From: Actinomycetota bacterium
GTDB lineage: Bacteria > Actinomycetota > CADDZG01 > JAHWKV01
Length of the DNA stretch: 64,000 nucleotides
Reading direction: 5' to 3'
Assembly: GCA_019347715.1 (NCBI GenBank)
Contig: JAHWKU010000008.1
Span: 25,051 to 89,050 of the forward strand
Part shown: positions 1 to 9,298 of the stretch, piece by piece
How the letters are laid out: each line of letters opens with the position of its first letter
How positions within the stretch are numbered: position 1 is the first letter of the stretch
The notes under the pieces: model-generated
Told to the model about the DNA's origin: nothing
Databases searched by the model: none
The model's input: the letters and a program-made list of their open reading frames with translations, nothing else
Program-made: the position numbers and the translations under genes

Positions 1-964
1 CAACTCCGATGGCATAAGCCACCCGAATCTCACAGTGATCCAAAACCCCTGACGCCACCAGATTCTTGGCCACATATCGCGCCATGTAAGCGCCGGAGCG
101 ATCCACTTTCGTCGGGTCCTTGCCGGAGAAGGCGCCACCTCCGACGGCAGCCATGCCGCCGTACGAGTCAACGATGATCTTTCTTCCGGTAAGGCCGGTG
201 TCGGCCTGCGGGCCCCCAATCTCGAATCGGCCGGTGGGATTGACCAGGAAGCGAATGTTCTCGGACCACAGCGCCTCAGGAACCATCGGCTTAACCACGT
301 ACTCCATGAGGTCTGGCTTGAGCAGCGTTTCTATGTCCACTTCCGGTTCGTGCTGTGCGGAGATCAATATTGTGTCGATACCGACGGGTACGCCGTCTTC
401 GTAAACGATGCTCACCTGCGTCTTTCCGTCGGGCCGAAGGTATGGCATGCGGCCACTCCTTCTTTCATCGGCCAAACGGTGGGCGAGAAGGTGGGCCAGC
501 CATATCGGGGTTGGCATCAACTCGGTATCGAGGTCGTCGCGTTCTCTCGAAGCGTAGCCATACATCATCCCTTGATCGCCCGCTCCAACCTGGTCTTTGT
601 TGTCCTGAGCCTCGCCCTGCCTTTCCTCGAACGTGTGGTCGACCCCCACTGCAATATCTGGGGACTGCTCCTGGATCGCGACCACGACTCCGCAGGTATA
701 ACCGTCCATTCCGAACTTGGCGTCGGTGTAACCGACCTCTGTGATCGCTTCTCTTACGATCTTGGGAATTTCGACGTATGTCTCAGTAGAGATCTCTCCG
801 GCAACGACGCAGAGCCCCGTGGTGACCAAGGTCTCACACGCAACTCTCCCGTACGGGTCCGATTCGAGGATCGCATCGAGGATCGCATCCGAGACGCGAT
901 CAGCGAGCTTGTCCGGGTGGCCTTCCGTCACAGATTCCGATGTAAATAGGTAACTTCTCGACAT
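1..964 (-). CDS. metK: S-adenosylmethionine synthetase (3' end cut off by window edge)
   Basis: Makes S-adenosylmethionine from methionine and ATP in the cytoplasm. The minus-strand frame from the ATG at 964 reads [20 protein letters not shown], the family's N-terminus with the substrate-binding GHPDK. It continues through [12 protein letters not shown], the signature hexapeptide region, and [16 protein letters not shown], the glycine-rich loop. A ribosome binding site (AGGGAGC) lies just upstream of the ATG. About 321 codons are present; the family is about 390-400 residues, so roughly the last 70 lie outside the window. It follows coaBC by 33 bases and is probably the last gene of the mihF-gmk-rpoZ-coaBC-metK operon. 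No frameshift is seen. Confidence 0.97.
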   Translation of the reverse strand, partial: MSRSYLFTSESVTEGHPDKLADRVSDAILDAILESDPYGRVACETLVTTGLCVVAGEISTETYVEIPKIVREAITEVGYTDAKFGMDGYTCGVVVAIQEQSPDIAVGVDHTFEERQGEAQDNKDQVGAGDQGMMYGYASRERDDLDTELMPTPIWLAHLLAHRLADERRSGRMPYLRPDGKTQVSIVYEDGVPVGIDTILISAQHEPEVDIETLLKPDLMEYVVKPMVPEALWSENIRFLVNPTGRFEIGGPQADTGLTGRKIIVDSYGGMAAVGGGAFSGKDPTKVDRSGAYMARYVAKNLVASGVLDHCEIRVAYAIGV

Positions 965-997
965 TGACGCTCCCTGTGAGCTAGATGAACCGGTCGA

Positions 998-2206
998 TTA
1001 TAGGAATCGCTCTTTGACCAGGTCGAGGATCAGACCCGCGAGTTCTCGTTTAGACATGATCGGCAGTTCGCGCACCTCTCCCCCACGGAAGGCCAAAAGC
1101 GCGCGATTCGTTTGGACTCCGAAGCCTGAATCCTCGGTCCCGACGAGATTTCCGACGATCAGGTCGGCTCCCTTCTTACCCACTTTCTCCAAGGCGTGGC
1201 GCTCCAGTTCTTGGGTCTCGGCGGCGAAACCAACGATCACCTGCCCATCACGACGTCTCGAGACGAGGTCGATCAGGACGTCTTGGGTTGGCTCTAGTTC
1301 GATCGTCGGGGGCCCATCTGCCTTCTTGAGTTTCTCTCCCCAATTCTTTACCGGCCTCCAGTCGGACACGGCCGCATTCATGATGATCACCCGAGCGTCG
1401 GACGCAACATCCATAACTGCTTGCTCCATCTCGGCAGCTGTGGCTACGGAAACGAATTCCGCAGCGGATGGAGGGACCAGATGAGTTGGGCCGGAGATGA
1501 GGGTGACTTTGGCGCCCCTCCTGATGGCCTCTGCGGCCAGCGCAAACCCCATGGTTCCAGACGAACGATTGCCGATGAAGCGCACCGCGTCGATCGGTTC
1601 TTGCGTGCCGCCTGCCGTCACGAGAACTCTGACATCCGTCAGATCCTCAGTGCGGCCGAGCTCCTCGTCGATGGCTGCCAGGATGTTCGTAACTTCGGTG
1701 AGGCGTCCGACACCGACGTCAGGTCCTGCAAGCGGCCCCGAATCAGGTCCGACGAACCTCACTCCTCTGGCCTTGAGCGTCTGCACGTTCTCCTGCGTGG
1801 CTTCGTTCTCCCACATCTCGGTGTGCATCGCGGGAGCCATCACGATCGGCCCTTTGGCCGACAAGAGCAACGCGCTCATGAGGTCGTCCGAAATGCCTCG
1901 CGCGAACTTGGCCATCGTCTTGGCGGTCGCGGGAGCGATCACAATGAGATCAGCAGTTCTTCCGAGATCCGTGTGCGGTATCTGCGAAGGAGCTTCCTTT
2001 GGGAAGAGTTCGGTACGAACGGGGTTACCTGTAAGCGTGGAAAACGTGATTGCCCCAACGAATTCGGTCGCCGAAGGAGTCATGACGACCCGAACGTCCG
2101 CGCCGGCTTGCGTTAGCTCCCTGGCGAGCTCAACTACTTTGTAGGCTGCAATCCCTCCGCATACGCCGAGGCCGATCACCTTGCCGGCGACGTTGGAAAG
2201 CTCCAT
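998..2206 (-). CDS. coaBC: Bifunctional phosphopantothenoylcysteine decarboxylase / phosphopantothenate-cysteine ligase
   Basis: Performs two coenzyme A steps: CTP-dependent joining of 4'-phosphopantothenate to cysteine (C-terminal CoaB) and FMN-dependent decarboxylation (N-terminal CoaC). Residues 1 to about 180 are the flavoprotein domain, with GLGVCGGIAAYK, the active-site His in IPHTDLGR (H78), and PAMHTEMW (residues 125-132) at the PxMNxxMW position. Residues from about 190 form the CoaB domain, with VLVTAGGTQEPIDAVRFIGN and RSSGTMG. The 402-aa length is normal. The loop at 156-169 (DSGPLAGPDVGVGR) lacks the cysteine found in the E. coli enzyme; I believe actinobacterial homologues often differ here. 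It starts six bases after rpoZ. Confidence 0.96.
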   Translation of the reverse strand: MELSNVAGKVIGLGVCGGIAAYKVVELARELTQAGADVRVVMTPSATEFVGAITFSTLTGNPVRTELFPKEAPSQIPHTDLGRTADLIVIAPATAKTMAKFARGISDDLMSALLLSAKGPIVMAPAMHTEMWENEATQENVQTLKARGVRFVGPDSGPLAGPDVGVGRLTEVTNILAAIDEELGRTEDLTDVRVLVTAGGTQEPIDAVRFIGNRSSGTMGFALAAEAIRRGAKVTLISGPTHLVPPSAAEFVSVATAAEMEQAVMDVASDARVIIMNAAVSDWRPVKNWGEKLKKADGPPTIELEPTQDVLIDLVSRRRDGQVIVGFAAETQELERHALEKVGKKGADLIVGNLVGTEDSGFGVQTNRALLAFRGGEVRELPIMSKRELAGLILDLVKERFL

Positions 2207-2212
2207 CTAGAG

Positions 2213-2467
2213 CTACTTGACTCTCTGCTCTACCTCCGGCGGGCGCTCGAAGCCGAACTTCCCCTCGGAGATTTCCTGAAGAGCCACGGAAAGGGCCTTG
2301 GCGTTCTCGTCGAGGCCTGGGATCTGCGGTGGAACGAAATCGCGGATACCCTCTCCCAGCTGGGAGTAATAGGAGTTGATCTGACGGGCGCGCTTTGCGG
2401 CAAGCACCACCAGGGTGTATCGACTATCAACTTTGTCTGCCAGTTCTTCTATTCTCGGATGGATCAA
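2213..2467 (-). CDS. rpoZ: RNA polymerase omega subunit
   Basis: Small subunit that helps assemble and stabilise RNA polymerase by holding the beta-prime subunit. The 84-aa product has the conserved omega core [17 protein letters not shown] near residues 15-31 and a normal length. The start is a TTG (2467-2465) that overlaps the gmk stop as TTGA, with GGAGGG upstream, so translation is likely coupled to gmk. The gmk-rpoZ-coaBC order is widely conserved in bacteria. Confidence 0.94.
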   Translation of the reverse strand: MIHPRIEELADKVDSRYTLVVLAAKRARQINSYYSQLGEGIRDFVPPQIPGLDENAKALSVALQEISEGKFGFERPPEVEQRVK

Positions 2468-3036
2468 GACGGGTTTCCCTCCTTTTTACGGTCGATCAGG
2501 TCCAGCACTTCTTCAACGCATCGGTCGACTTCGACGTTGACGAACACACCGTCGAAAGCATCCTTCTTACGAAGCTCGTCGTAGGCATCAGCGATTCGTC
2601 GCTGCAGCTCTTCTTCCCCCTCGGTCTGCCTTCTGCGTAGCCTTTCCTCGAGGACGGCCATTGAAGGGGGCTCGATGAAGATCAGGATAGCCTCCGGAAT
2701 CCTCGCCTTCACCTGAGCTGCACCCTGGACGTCAATCTCCAGGATCAGGTCGATCCCCCGGCTAAGCTGCTCTTCAACTCGCTCCTTGAGAGTACCGTAA
2801 AAGTTGCCATGTACCTGGGCCCACTCGAGAAACTCTCCCCTTTCACGCATCTGATGGAATTCCCTTGTGGATACGAAGTAGTAGTGAACTCCCTCTTTCT
2901 CCATCGGACGAGCCGGACGTGTGGTGCTCGACACCGAGAGCTTCAAGTTGGGACGGCGCGCAAGTATTCCCTGCACTATCGTGCCCTTTCCTGCCCCAGA
3001 AGGGCCGGAGATTATGTAAAGCAGGCCGCGAGCTAT
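2464..3036 (-). CDS. gmk: Guanylate kinase with an apparently non-standard start codon
   Basis: Phosphorylates GMP to GDP with ATP. The frame contains the P-loop [11 protein letters not shown] and the GMP-binding region [17 protein letters not shown]. The first GTG in frame (2976) lies after the P-loop, so translation must begin earlier. I found no ATG, GTG or TTG between it and the upstream gene body. The expected N-terminus (RGLLYIISG) fits an ATA at 3036-3034, which overlaps the mihF stop as ATAG and has AGGGAG eleven bases upstream; this gives 190 aa, a normal length. A CTG at 3024-3022 is an alternative. Identity is firm. The start is inferred and could reflect a sequence error in an ancestral ATGA. 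Confidence 0.93.
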   Translation of the reverse strand: MARGLLYIISGPSGAGKGTIVQGILARRPNLKLSVSSTTRPARPMEKEGVHYYFVSTREFHQMRERGEFLEWAQVHGNFYGTLKERVEEQLSRGIDLILEIDVQGAAQVKARIPEAILIFIEPPSMAVLEERLRRRQTEGEEELQRRIADAYDELRKKDAFDGVFVNVEVDRCVEEVLDLIDRKKEGNPS

Positions 3037-3350
3037 TTTTGTGCGAACTCCCTGAGAAGAGCCTCTTTCTGCTTGTCGCCGAGGCCTCTCAGCCGTCTGG
3101 TCGCCGAGATGGAGAGCCGCTGCATGATCCTCATCGCGCGTACCTTTCCGACGCCCGGCATTGCCTCGAGTGCCTGTGACACCTTCATCTTGCCGACGAC
3201 GTCTAGCTCGGTCTGATCCAAGAGCTCACGGAGGCTGGTTCTCCCCGTCCTTAGCTCCTCTTTCAGCTCGGCCCGTTTCTTTCTGGCCTCGGCCGCTTTT
3301 GCGAGAGCCTCTCGGCGCTGTGCATCGGTCAGCGAAGGGGGAAGGGGCAC
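3033..3350 (-). CDS. mihF: Integration host factor, actinobacterial type (mIHF)
   Basis: Nucleoid-associated DNA-binding protein specific to actinobacteria. It is named for phage integration but mainly bends and organises DNA. The product has a basic N-terminal helix (AKAAEARKKRAELKEEL), then DVVGKMKVSQALEAMPGVGK, and a C-terminal TRRLRGLGDKQKEALL, all typical. An upstream ATG would give 130 aa, but GTG at 3350 has GGAGGA at ideal distance and gives 105 aa, matching mycobacterial mIHF. It is the first gene of the gmk-rpoZ-coaBC-metK unit, and its stop codon overlaps the presumed gmk start. Confidence 0.93.
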   Translation of the reverse strand: MPLPPSLTDAQRREALAKAAEARKKRAELKEELRTGRTSLRELLDQTELDVVGKMKVSQALEAMPGVGKVRAMRIMQRLSISATRRLRGLGDKQKEALLREFAQK

Positions 3351-3395
3351 GCGATTCCTCCTTGCTCCGGATAGGACCTGACCTGGCTTTCTTCG

Positions 3396-3425
3396 ATTAT
3401 AGGCATCGCCCTCGGGAAGCGGCAA
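3396..3425 (-). promoter_or_regulatory. Promoter of the mihF-gmk-rpoZ-coaBC-metK operon
   Basis: On the minus strand a -35 box TTGCCG (3425-3420) and a perfect -10 box TATAAT (3401-3396) are separated by 18 bases. Transcription would begin near 3389, leaving about 38 bases of leader before the mihF GTG. It lies in the 100-base gap after pyrF, so this unit can be expressed separately from the pyr operon. Confidence 0.75.
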
Positions 3426-3450
3426 GGCATTTCCCCTGCTCAGAGGCCAC

Positions 3451-4155
3451 TTACCCCAGATCCTCCAATATGGTCTTGGCGGCAGCCAGGGGGTCCGAGG
3501 CCGCGGTGATGGGCCGGCCGACGACGATGAAATCTGCTCCTGCTCGGGCTGCCTGCCCAGGCGTCATGACCCGCGACTGGTCTGCTCGATCCGATCCAGC
3601 CGGCCGAATTCCGGGAACCACTAGAGGAACGCTCGTTCCAACTTCGTCTCGAAGGGCAGCGATCTCATGGGGAGAGCAGACGAGGGCCGGGGCTCCGGCA
3701 TCCACAGCCAGGCGTGCCAGCCTGCGAACCTGGCTCTCCAGATCCTCACCTTGCCCGACCGTGGTCAGGCCCTTGCTCGACATGCTGGTGAGAACGGTGA
3801 CGCCGGCAACCATCGGCCCTTCCGAGAGTTCCCCGCTCTGAGGGTCGATCAGCTTGGTCGCGTCCACCGCCGCCTTGACCATTTGGTATCCGCCGGATGC
3901 ATGAACGGTGAACATCCAAACCCCGTGGCCCGCAAGCACCGAAGCCATATTTCCCACCTGATGAGGTATGTCGTGAAGCTTCAGATCGCAGAAGACGTTG
4001 CCATATCGCTTCACCGACTCGACGGCTAGGGGCCCAGCAGACCCGAAGAAGGTCAATCCCACTTTGAAATGATCGACGTAACCCTCCAGCTTCTTGGCCA
4101 CCAGCTCATTGGCCCACTGGTCCGACTCGTCTAACGCAACTATCAGCTTTGTCAT
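3451..4155 (-). CDS. pyrF: Orotidine-5'-phosphate decarboxylase
   Basis: Last step of UMP synthesis: removes CO2 from orotidine monophosphate. The 234-aa product has the catalytic D-x-K-x-x-D array in FCDLKLHDIPHQVGN (D57, K59, D62), an N-terminal LIVALD strand and a C-terminal phosphate-binding PGIRPAG with the final VGRPIT strand. This is the short TIM-barrel group I form. Its ATG overlaps the pyrD stop by four bases (ATGA). It is the last gene of the pyr operon. Confidence 0.97.
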   Translation of the reverse strand: MTKLIVALDESDQWANELVAKKLEGYVDHFKVGLTFFGSAGPLAVESVKRYGNVFCDLKLHDIPHQVGNMASVLAGHGVWMFTVHASGGYQMVKAAVDATKLIDPQSGELSEGPMVAGVTVLTSMSSKGLTTVGQGEDLESQVRRLARLAVDAGAPALVCSPHEIAALRDEVGTSVPLVVPGIRPAGSDRADQSRVMTPGQAARAGADFIVVGRPITAASDPLAAAKTILEDLG

Positions 4156-5075
4156 CCTTCTACCTTCACCTGCCCTCTCATCGCCGCCAAACTGCCCACC
4201 TTTCTGCTCGACAGAAACTGGCCCAGATCACTCAAGATCTCGTGCCCGGCCTTCGGATTGATGAAATTCACCGTCCCAAGCGCAACTGCCGAAGCCCCCG
4301 CAAGGACGAATTCGATTACATCTCGCGCATCCATTACTCCGCCCATCCCGATGATCGGAACATGGGGGTAGGCCTGGTGAACCTCGAACACTGCCCGGAC
4401 CGCAATCGGCTTGATGGCCGGGCCGGATAATCCTCCGACGACACCCGCCACCTTTGGCATAGCGGAATCAACGTCGATGGACATCGCCATAACCGTATTG
4501 ATGAGGCTCAGCCCGGCGGCCCCCGCCTCCAGGGCGGCCCCCGCAATCGCGGTGAGGCTGGTGACATTAGGCGACAGCTTGGCGAAGATGGGAACGTCAA
4601 CCATTCTCCTGACCGCAGAGATCACCGCCGATGTCGACTGCGGATCATGCGCAAACATGTTGTTGCGATCCTCCAGATTGGGGCACGAGATGTTCACCTC
4701 GACCGCATGGATGGGCGCAGACCGCAGTCTTTCTGCGACCTGCATGAATTCCTGGGTGGTGTTTCCGGCGATCGATGCGATCACCGGAACCTTCTGCTCG
4801 GTAAGCCATGGCAGGTCGGTGGACAGGAAGTGATCGACTCCTTTGTTCTGCAGGCCGATCGCGTTGAGCATTCCTGATGATGTCTCGGCCATCCTCGGCG
4901 TTGCCTTCCCGGCCCACGGCTTCAGAGTCATCGACTTGACGACGATAGCCCCGAGCTTTTTGAGATCGATGAACTCCGACATCTCGCGCCCGGAAGCGAA
5001 GCATCCGGATGCGGTCACAAGGGGGCTCCGCAGTTTCATCCCCCCAAGATCGACCGATAGATCTACTCTCGGCAT
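4152..5075 (-). CDS. pyrD: Dihydroorotate dehydrogenase, class 1B catalytic subunit
   Basis: Oxidises dihydroorotate to orotate with FMN. It works with the PyrK iron-sulfur subunit encoded just upstream, which makes this the NAD-linked class 1B type. Seen: the N-terminal strand MPRVDLSVDLGGMKLRSPLV, the catalytic cysteine in VNISCPNLEDR (about C131), and a C-terminal phosphate-binding GMGGV. The start at 5075 lies one base after the pyrK stop and gives 307 aa, the usual length; a longer in-frame start would run 15 codons into pyrK and is unlikely. No strong ribosome site is seen, consistent with re-initiation after pyrK. Confidence 0.96.
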   Translation of the reverse strand: MPRVDLSVDLGGMKLRSPLVTASGCFASGREMSEFIDLKKLGAIVVKSMTLKPWAGKATPRMAETSSGMLNAIGLQNKGVDHFLSTDLPWLTEQKVPVIASIAGNTTQEFMQVAERLRSAPIHAVEVNISCPNLEDRNNMFAHDPQSTSAVISAVRRMVDVPIFAKLSPNVTSLTAIAGAALEAGAAGLSLINTVMAMSIDVDSAMPKVAGVVGGLSGPAIKPIAVRAVFEVHQAYPHVPIIGMGGVMDARDVIEFVLAGASAVALGTVNFINPKAGHEILSDLGQFLSSRKVGSLAAMRGQVKVEG

Positions 5076-5076
5076 G

Positions 5077-5922
5077 TCAGTTGCCGGCCGGCAGGGCGGC
5101 TGCGGCCTCCTCTTTCGCATAGCGATCCCACGCGATCCGCGCGCCGTTGAAGACCGGTCCGTCCACGCAAGTTCTTACGTTTGCAATGCCGGTTCCATCC
5201 CGGTTCCACACCGGCGTCACGCACGTCATGCAGACACCGATCCCACATCCCATAAGTTCTTCCATTGCTACCTGGGCCGGGATACCGAACTCGAGTGCGA
5301 TCTTCGTGACCGAGGCCATCATTTGACGGGGACCACACGTGTAGATGACTTCAGTTCCGCATCTTTCAATCATCTCGCCGAGTACCTCGGTAATGAGACC
5401 GTGGTGTCCCTCGCTCCCATCATCCGTAGTGAAAGCTGCGACTGCTCCCAGCCTTTTCGCTTCGATCGGCGCAACCAGGCGGCTTGCGGTGGCCGCTCCC
5501 CAAAGGACGTCCACTCGCTTTCCGGCATTTTGAAGTTCCTCCCCAAGGAAAAACAGCGGAGTTGCCCCTACGCCTCCGCCGACGAGAAGACATGAATGCT
5601 GAGTCTTTGGAATCGTGAATGAGCGGCCTATGGGCCCCACTATGTCGATGGGTTCGTGGCGGCGCATCGCCGCCAGCGCGGCCGTCCCGGGGCCGCGGAT
5701 GTCGAAGACGACCTCGACGGTCGCTGCAACGTTGCCACGGCGGTTGACGCGAAAGATGGAGAACGGTCGCCTCAGGAGATAAGAGCGGTCGGTTGGTGGC
5801 CTCAGGTTCACGAACTGGCCGGGCTTGGCCGCTTCGGCAATCTCGGGAGCAACTATCGTCAGCGAATGGTATTCGTCGCCGAGCTTGCGATGATTGAGTA
5901 TCTCCGCCATCTGCTGGATCAA
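5077..5922 (-). CDS. pyrK: Dihydroorotate dehydrogenase electron-transfer subunit
   Basis: FAD- and [2Fe-2S]-containing reductase subunit that passes electrons from PyrD to NAD+. The N-terminal half is a ferredoxin-reductase-like FAD domain ([12 protein letters not shown]), followed by the nucleotide-binding [15 protein letters not shown]. The C-terminus carries the cluster cysteines in [14 protein letters not shown] plus [11 protein letters not shown] chose TTG at 5922-5920: it overlaps the carB stop as TTGA and has GAGGGGAG upstream. An ATG at 5910 is also possible (277 aa). TTGA overlaps recur at rpoZ and efp, supporting this choice. Confidence 0.94.
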   Translation of the reverse strand: MIQQMAEILNHRKLGDEYHSLTIVAPEIAEAAKPGQFVNLRPPTDRSYLLRRPFSIFRVNRRGNVAATVEVVFDIRGPGTAALAAMRRHEPIDIVGPIGRSFTIPKTQHSCLLVGGGVGATPLFFLGEELQNAGKRVDVLWGAATASRLVAPIEAKRLGAVAAFTTDDGSEGHHGLITEVLGEMIERCGTEVIYTCGPRQMMASVTKIALEFGIPAQVAMEELMGCGIGVCMTCVTPVWNRDGTGIANVRTCVDGPVFNGARIAWDRYAKEEAAAALPAGN

Positions 5923-8900
5923 GTCGTGCTCCCCTCTAGGTATTCCTGCAAAGAGGTGACCTCGAAGCCGCCTCGCAGCGTCGACTCGATTCCCTGAACC
6001 GTGGCCTGAACTCCCGAAAGTGTGGTGATGCACGGGATGCTGGCCTGAACCGCCGCAGTCCGAATGAAGTATCCATCGGAACGAGCGCCGCGCCCAAACG
6101 GCGTGTTGATGACGAGATCTATTTTGCCTGCCTGGATCTCATCGACGATGTTCGGCCCCCCTTGAGAGTGCTTGCGCACGGGCCTGGTCGCCACTCCGGC
6201 TCGCTTCAGGACGTCGGCTGTTCCTTCTGTGGCGCAGATGTCGAAACCCAGCTCCGCCAATTTCTTGGCTGGAAAGATGATCGCCCTTTTGTCCCTGTCT
6301 GCCACAGAGACAAACACCGTTCCCTTGGCCGGAAGAGCCCAGCCTCCCGCTGCTTGTGACTTCGCAAACGCGGCCCCCAGGTCCCGGTCGATCCCCATGA
6401 CCTCGCCGGTCGACTTCATCTCGGGACCGAGGATCGTGTCCACTCCTGGAAATCGAGCGAACGGCAGGACTGCTTCCTTCACTCCCATGTGGTTGAGACC
6501 ATCAATCCCCCACCAGTGACCATCGCCGGGCTTCGGTGGGAGCAAGTCGATATCGGTGAGCCTTTCGCCGAGCATTACCCTCACCGCCACTTTGGCCAGA
6601 GGAAATCCCGTTACTTTGCCGACGAACGGCACCGTCCTCGATGCTCTCGGATTCACCTCGAGGCAGAAGACGTCCTCGTCTTTAACTGCGAACTGGACAT
6701 TGATCAAACCTTTTACCTCAAGAGCCATCGCAAGCTTCGTAGTGGCATCGGCGATGGCGTTCAGCTTCCCGTTTGCTATCGAGTAAGGCGGGAGCACGCA
6801 AGCAGAGTCTCCCGAATGGATACCGGCTTCCTCGATGTGCTCCATAATTCCGCCGATATAGACATCCCTCCCATCGGCGACGGCATCTACATCGACCTCT
6901 ATCGCGCCTTCCAAAAAGCGATCGATCAGAACCGGATGCCGAGGCGAAACCTTTACGGCCGTCTCGATGTAGCGTTCGAGCATCTCGTCGTTATAGACGA
7001 TCTCCATGGCCCTTCCCCCGAGCACATAGGAGGGTCTCACCAGTGCCGGGTAGCCGATGCGGTGGGCCACCTCAATCGCCTCTTCGATCGATGATGCGAT
7101 CCCTCCCGGAGCTTGAGCGATGCCAAGCTTCTCGAGGAGCTTTGTGAAGCGGCCGCGATCTTCAGCTGCGTCGATGGAATCTGGAGAAGTGCCCAGGATC
7201 TTCACCCGAGCCTCCTCGAGTGCAACGGCGAGCTTCAAGGGGGTCTGTCCCCCAAGCGAGATGATGACTCCAGAAGGCTCTTCGCGCTCGATGATGTTCA
7301 TCACATCTTCGAATGTCAGGGGTTCGAAGTACAACCTGGTGGACGTGTCGTAGTCGGTTGAAACTGTCTCCGGGTTGCAATTGATCATGATGGCATCGTG
7401 CCCTGCGTCCCTCACTGCGAGAGCGGCATGAACGCAGCAATAGTCGAACTCGATCCCCTGTCCAATGCGATTTGGCCCAGAGCCTAGGATGACGATTCGT
7501 TCCTTGGGCGATTCAAACCCTTCGTCTTCATCTTCGAACGTTGAGTAGTAATAGGGGGTGTATGCCTCGAACTCCGCCGCGCAGGTATCGACCGTCTTGT
7601 AGGTCGGGGTAACGCCTGCCGCGACGCGAGCCTTGCGGATCGACGACTCATCGGCGCCGTTGTGCCGGGATCGCAGAAAGGCGATCTGATGGTCCGAGAA
7701 CCCTGCCCTCTTCGCCTTCCTGAGCAGACGGTGATCGAGGTCTTTTGCCTCCTCTATTTCCCGTCTCACTTCGGTAAGCCGTTTGAACTGCGCAAGGAAC
7801 CACGGATCGATGCCTGTGATGCGGTTGATCTCGGTGGCCGGGATACCGGTGCGGATTGCCTGCTCGATCAAAAGGAGCCGGTCGTCGGTGGGACTGGCGA
7901 GCCTTGCCATGATCTCTTTGGCATCGAGCACCTCTATGGCTGAAGTCGTTCCGTCGGCACCGAGTCCATGGCGGTCCGTCTCCAAAGACCGCATCGCCTT
8001 TTGAGTCGCTTCGAGGAAGGTTCTGCCGATCGCCATCACCTCTCCGACTGATTTCATCTTGGTCCCGAGGATCGGGTCGGCGTCTGGAAACTTTTCGAAA
8101 GCCCACCGCGGAATCTTCACGACTACGTAGTCGATGCTCGGCTCGAACGAAGCTGGTGTTTTCTTCGTGATGTCGTTGGAGATCTCGTCAAGCGTGTAGC
8201 CGACCGCCAGCTTGGCGGCAATTTTGGCAATGGGGAAGCCGGTAGCTTTCGAGGCGAGAGCAGATGAACGTGACACCCTCGGGTTCATCTCGATCACGAC
8301 CATCCGGCCGTCGGCAGGGTTCACCGCGAACTGAACGTTCGACCCACCGGTTTCCACTCCAACCGTCCGCATAACCAGCGCTGCGGCGTCCCGCATCCTT
8401 TGATACTCCGGATCGGTAAGCGTCTGGGCCGGGGCAACTGTGATCGAGTCACCGGTGTGGATGCCCATCGGATCGAGGTTCTCGATTGCACAAACCACTA
8501 CAAAGTTGTCGCGCTTGTCCCGCATCACCTCGAGCTCGAACTCCTTCCATCCCTCGATCGATTCCTCGAGGAGAACCTCCGAGACCGGAGACAGCTCAAC
8601 GCCATCCGCGACGATGCTCTTCAGTTGCTCGGCGTCGCGGGCGATTCCACTGCCCCCGCCCCCCAGCACGAACGAAGGCCGGACGATCAGGGGATATCCG
8701 ATGGTCTCCGCAACTTGCATGGCCTCCGCCACCGAGTATGCGAAGCCAGACCTGGGGAGATCGAGACCGGCAGAAGCCATAGCCTCTTTGAACAAGCGCC
8801 GGTCTTCTGCCATGCGTATGGAGGACAGCGATGCACCGATCAGTTCGACCCCGTACGCCTCGAAGACGCCGGACTCCGCCAGCTCGACCGCGATGTTGAG

Positions 8901-9185
8901 GGCCGTCTGGCCGCCCAGGGTTGGAAGGCAGGCATCCGGACGCTCCTTGGCAATGATCTTCTCCACCACCTCGGCGGTGATCGGTTCAACGTAGGTCCGA
9001 TCCACCAGCTCGGGATCGGTCATGATCGTGGCGGGGTTCGAGTTGACCAGAATGAGCTTGACCCCCTCCTGCTTCAGCACCTTGCAGGCCTGCGTCCCGG
9101 AATAATCGAATTCGCAGGCCTGCCCGATCACGATCGGGCCAGATCCGATAACCAGGATCGACTTTAAGTCGGGGCGAAGTGGCAT
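5919..9185 (-). CDS. carB: Carbamoyl-phosphate synthase large subunit
   Basis: Builds carbamoyl phosphate from bicarbonate, glutamine-derived ammonia and two ATP, feeding pyrimidine and arginine synthesis. At 1088 aa it is full length. It has two homologous ATP-grasp halves, the first starting [20 protein letters not shown] and the second near residue 560 with [19 protein letters not shown], plus a C-terminal methylglyoxal-synthase-like allosteric domain ([16 protein letters not shown]). The ATG overlaps the stop of the small basic ORF as TAATG. Confidence 0.98.
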   Translation of the reverse strand: MPLRPDLKSILVIGSGPIVIGQACEFDYSGTQACKVLKQEGVKLILVNSNPATIMTDPELVDRTYVEPITAEVVEKIIAKERPDACLPTLGGQTALNIAVELAESGVFEAYGVELIGASLSSIRMAEDRRLFKEAMASAGLDLPRSGFAYSVAEAMQVAETIGYPLIVRPSFVLGGGGSGIARDAEQLKSIVADGVELSPVSEVLLEESIEGWKEFELEVMRDKRDNFVVVCAIENLDPMGIHTGDSITVAPAQTLTDPEYQRMRDAAALVMRTVGVETGGSNVQFAVNPADGRMVVIEMNPRVSRSSALASKATGFPIAKIAAKLAVGYTLDEISNDITKKTPASFEPSIDYVVVKIPRWAFEKFPDADPILGTKMKSVGEVMAIGRTFLEATQKAMRSLETDRHGLGADGTTSAIEVLDAKEIMARLASPTDDRLLLIEQAIRTGIPATEINRITGIDPWFLAQFKRLTEVRREIEEAKDLDHRLLRKAKRAGFSDHQIAFLRSRHNGADESSIRKARVAAGVTPTYKTVDTCAAEFEAYTPYYYSTFEDEDEGFESPKERIVILGSGPNRIGQGIEFDYCCVHAALAVRDAGHDAIMINCNPETVSTDYDTSTRLYFEPLTFEDVMNIIEREEPSGVIISLGGQTPLKLAVALEEARVKILGTSPDSIDAAEDRGRFTKLLEKLGIAQAPGGIASSIEEAIEVAHRIGYPALVRPSYVLGGRAMEIVYNDEMLERYIETAVKVSPRHPVLIDRFLEGAIEVDVDAVADGRDVYIGGIMEHIEEAGIHSGDSACVLPPYSIANGKLNAIADATTKLAMALEVKGLINVQFAVKDEDVFCLEVNPRASRTVPFVGKVTGFPLAKVAVRVMLGERLTDIDLLPPKPGDGHWWGIDGLNHMGVKEAVLPFARFPGVDTILGPEMKSTGEVMGIDRDLGAAFAKSQAAGGWALPAKGTVFVSVADRDKRAIIFPAKKLAELGFDICATEGTADVLKRAGVATRPVRKHSQGGPNIVDEIQAGKIDLVINTPFGRGARSDGYFIRTAAVQASIPCITTLSGVQATVQGIESTLRGGFEVTSLQEYLEGSTT

Positions 9186-9298
9186 TACTGGGCCTTTCGG
9201 GCCTTTCCTTTTTCAGTAGCTTTCTTTTTCTCCCGCTCCTTCTTCTTTCGCTGACGATCTTTCTTCCATCTCGTATCCGGCCTCGATCCTCTTCCCAT
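9185..9298 (-). CDS. Small very basic protein between carA and carB, function unknown
   Basis: A 37-codon frame begins at an ATG overlapping the carA stop (TGATG) and ends in a TAA overlapping the carB ATG (TAATG). It reads [20 protein letters not shown] followed by more lysine, arginine and glutamate, ending KARKAQ. Over half the residues are charged and it should form one long basic helix. Overlap at both ends argues that ribosomes pass through it. The composition suggests nucleic acid or ribosome contact, but I do not recognise a family. It could instead be only a coupling device that keeps ribosomes moving from carA to carB. Confidence 0.65.
   Translation of the reverse strand: MGRGSRPDTRWKKDRQRKKKEREKKKATEKGKARKAQ

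Noticed and set aside
8400..9167. A 255-aa open frame on the plus strand inside carB
   Set aside because: It is antisense to a fully conserved enzyme, with no family resemblance and no ribosome site; long antisense frames are expected in GC-rich genes.
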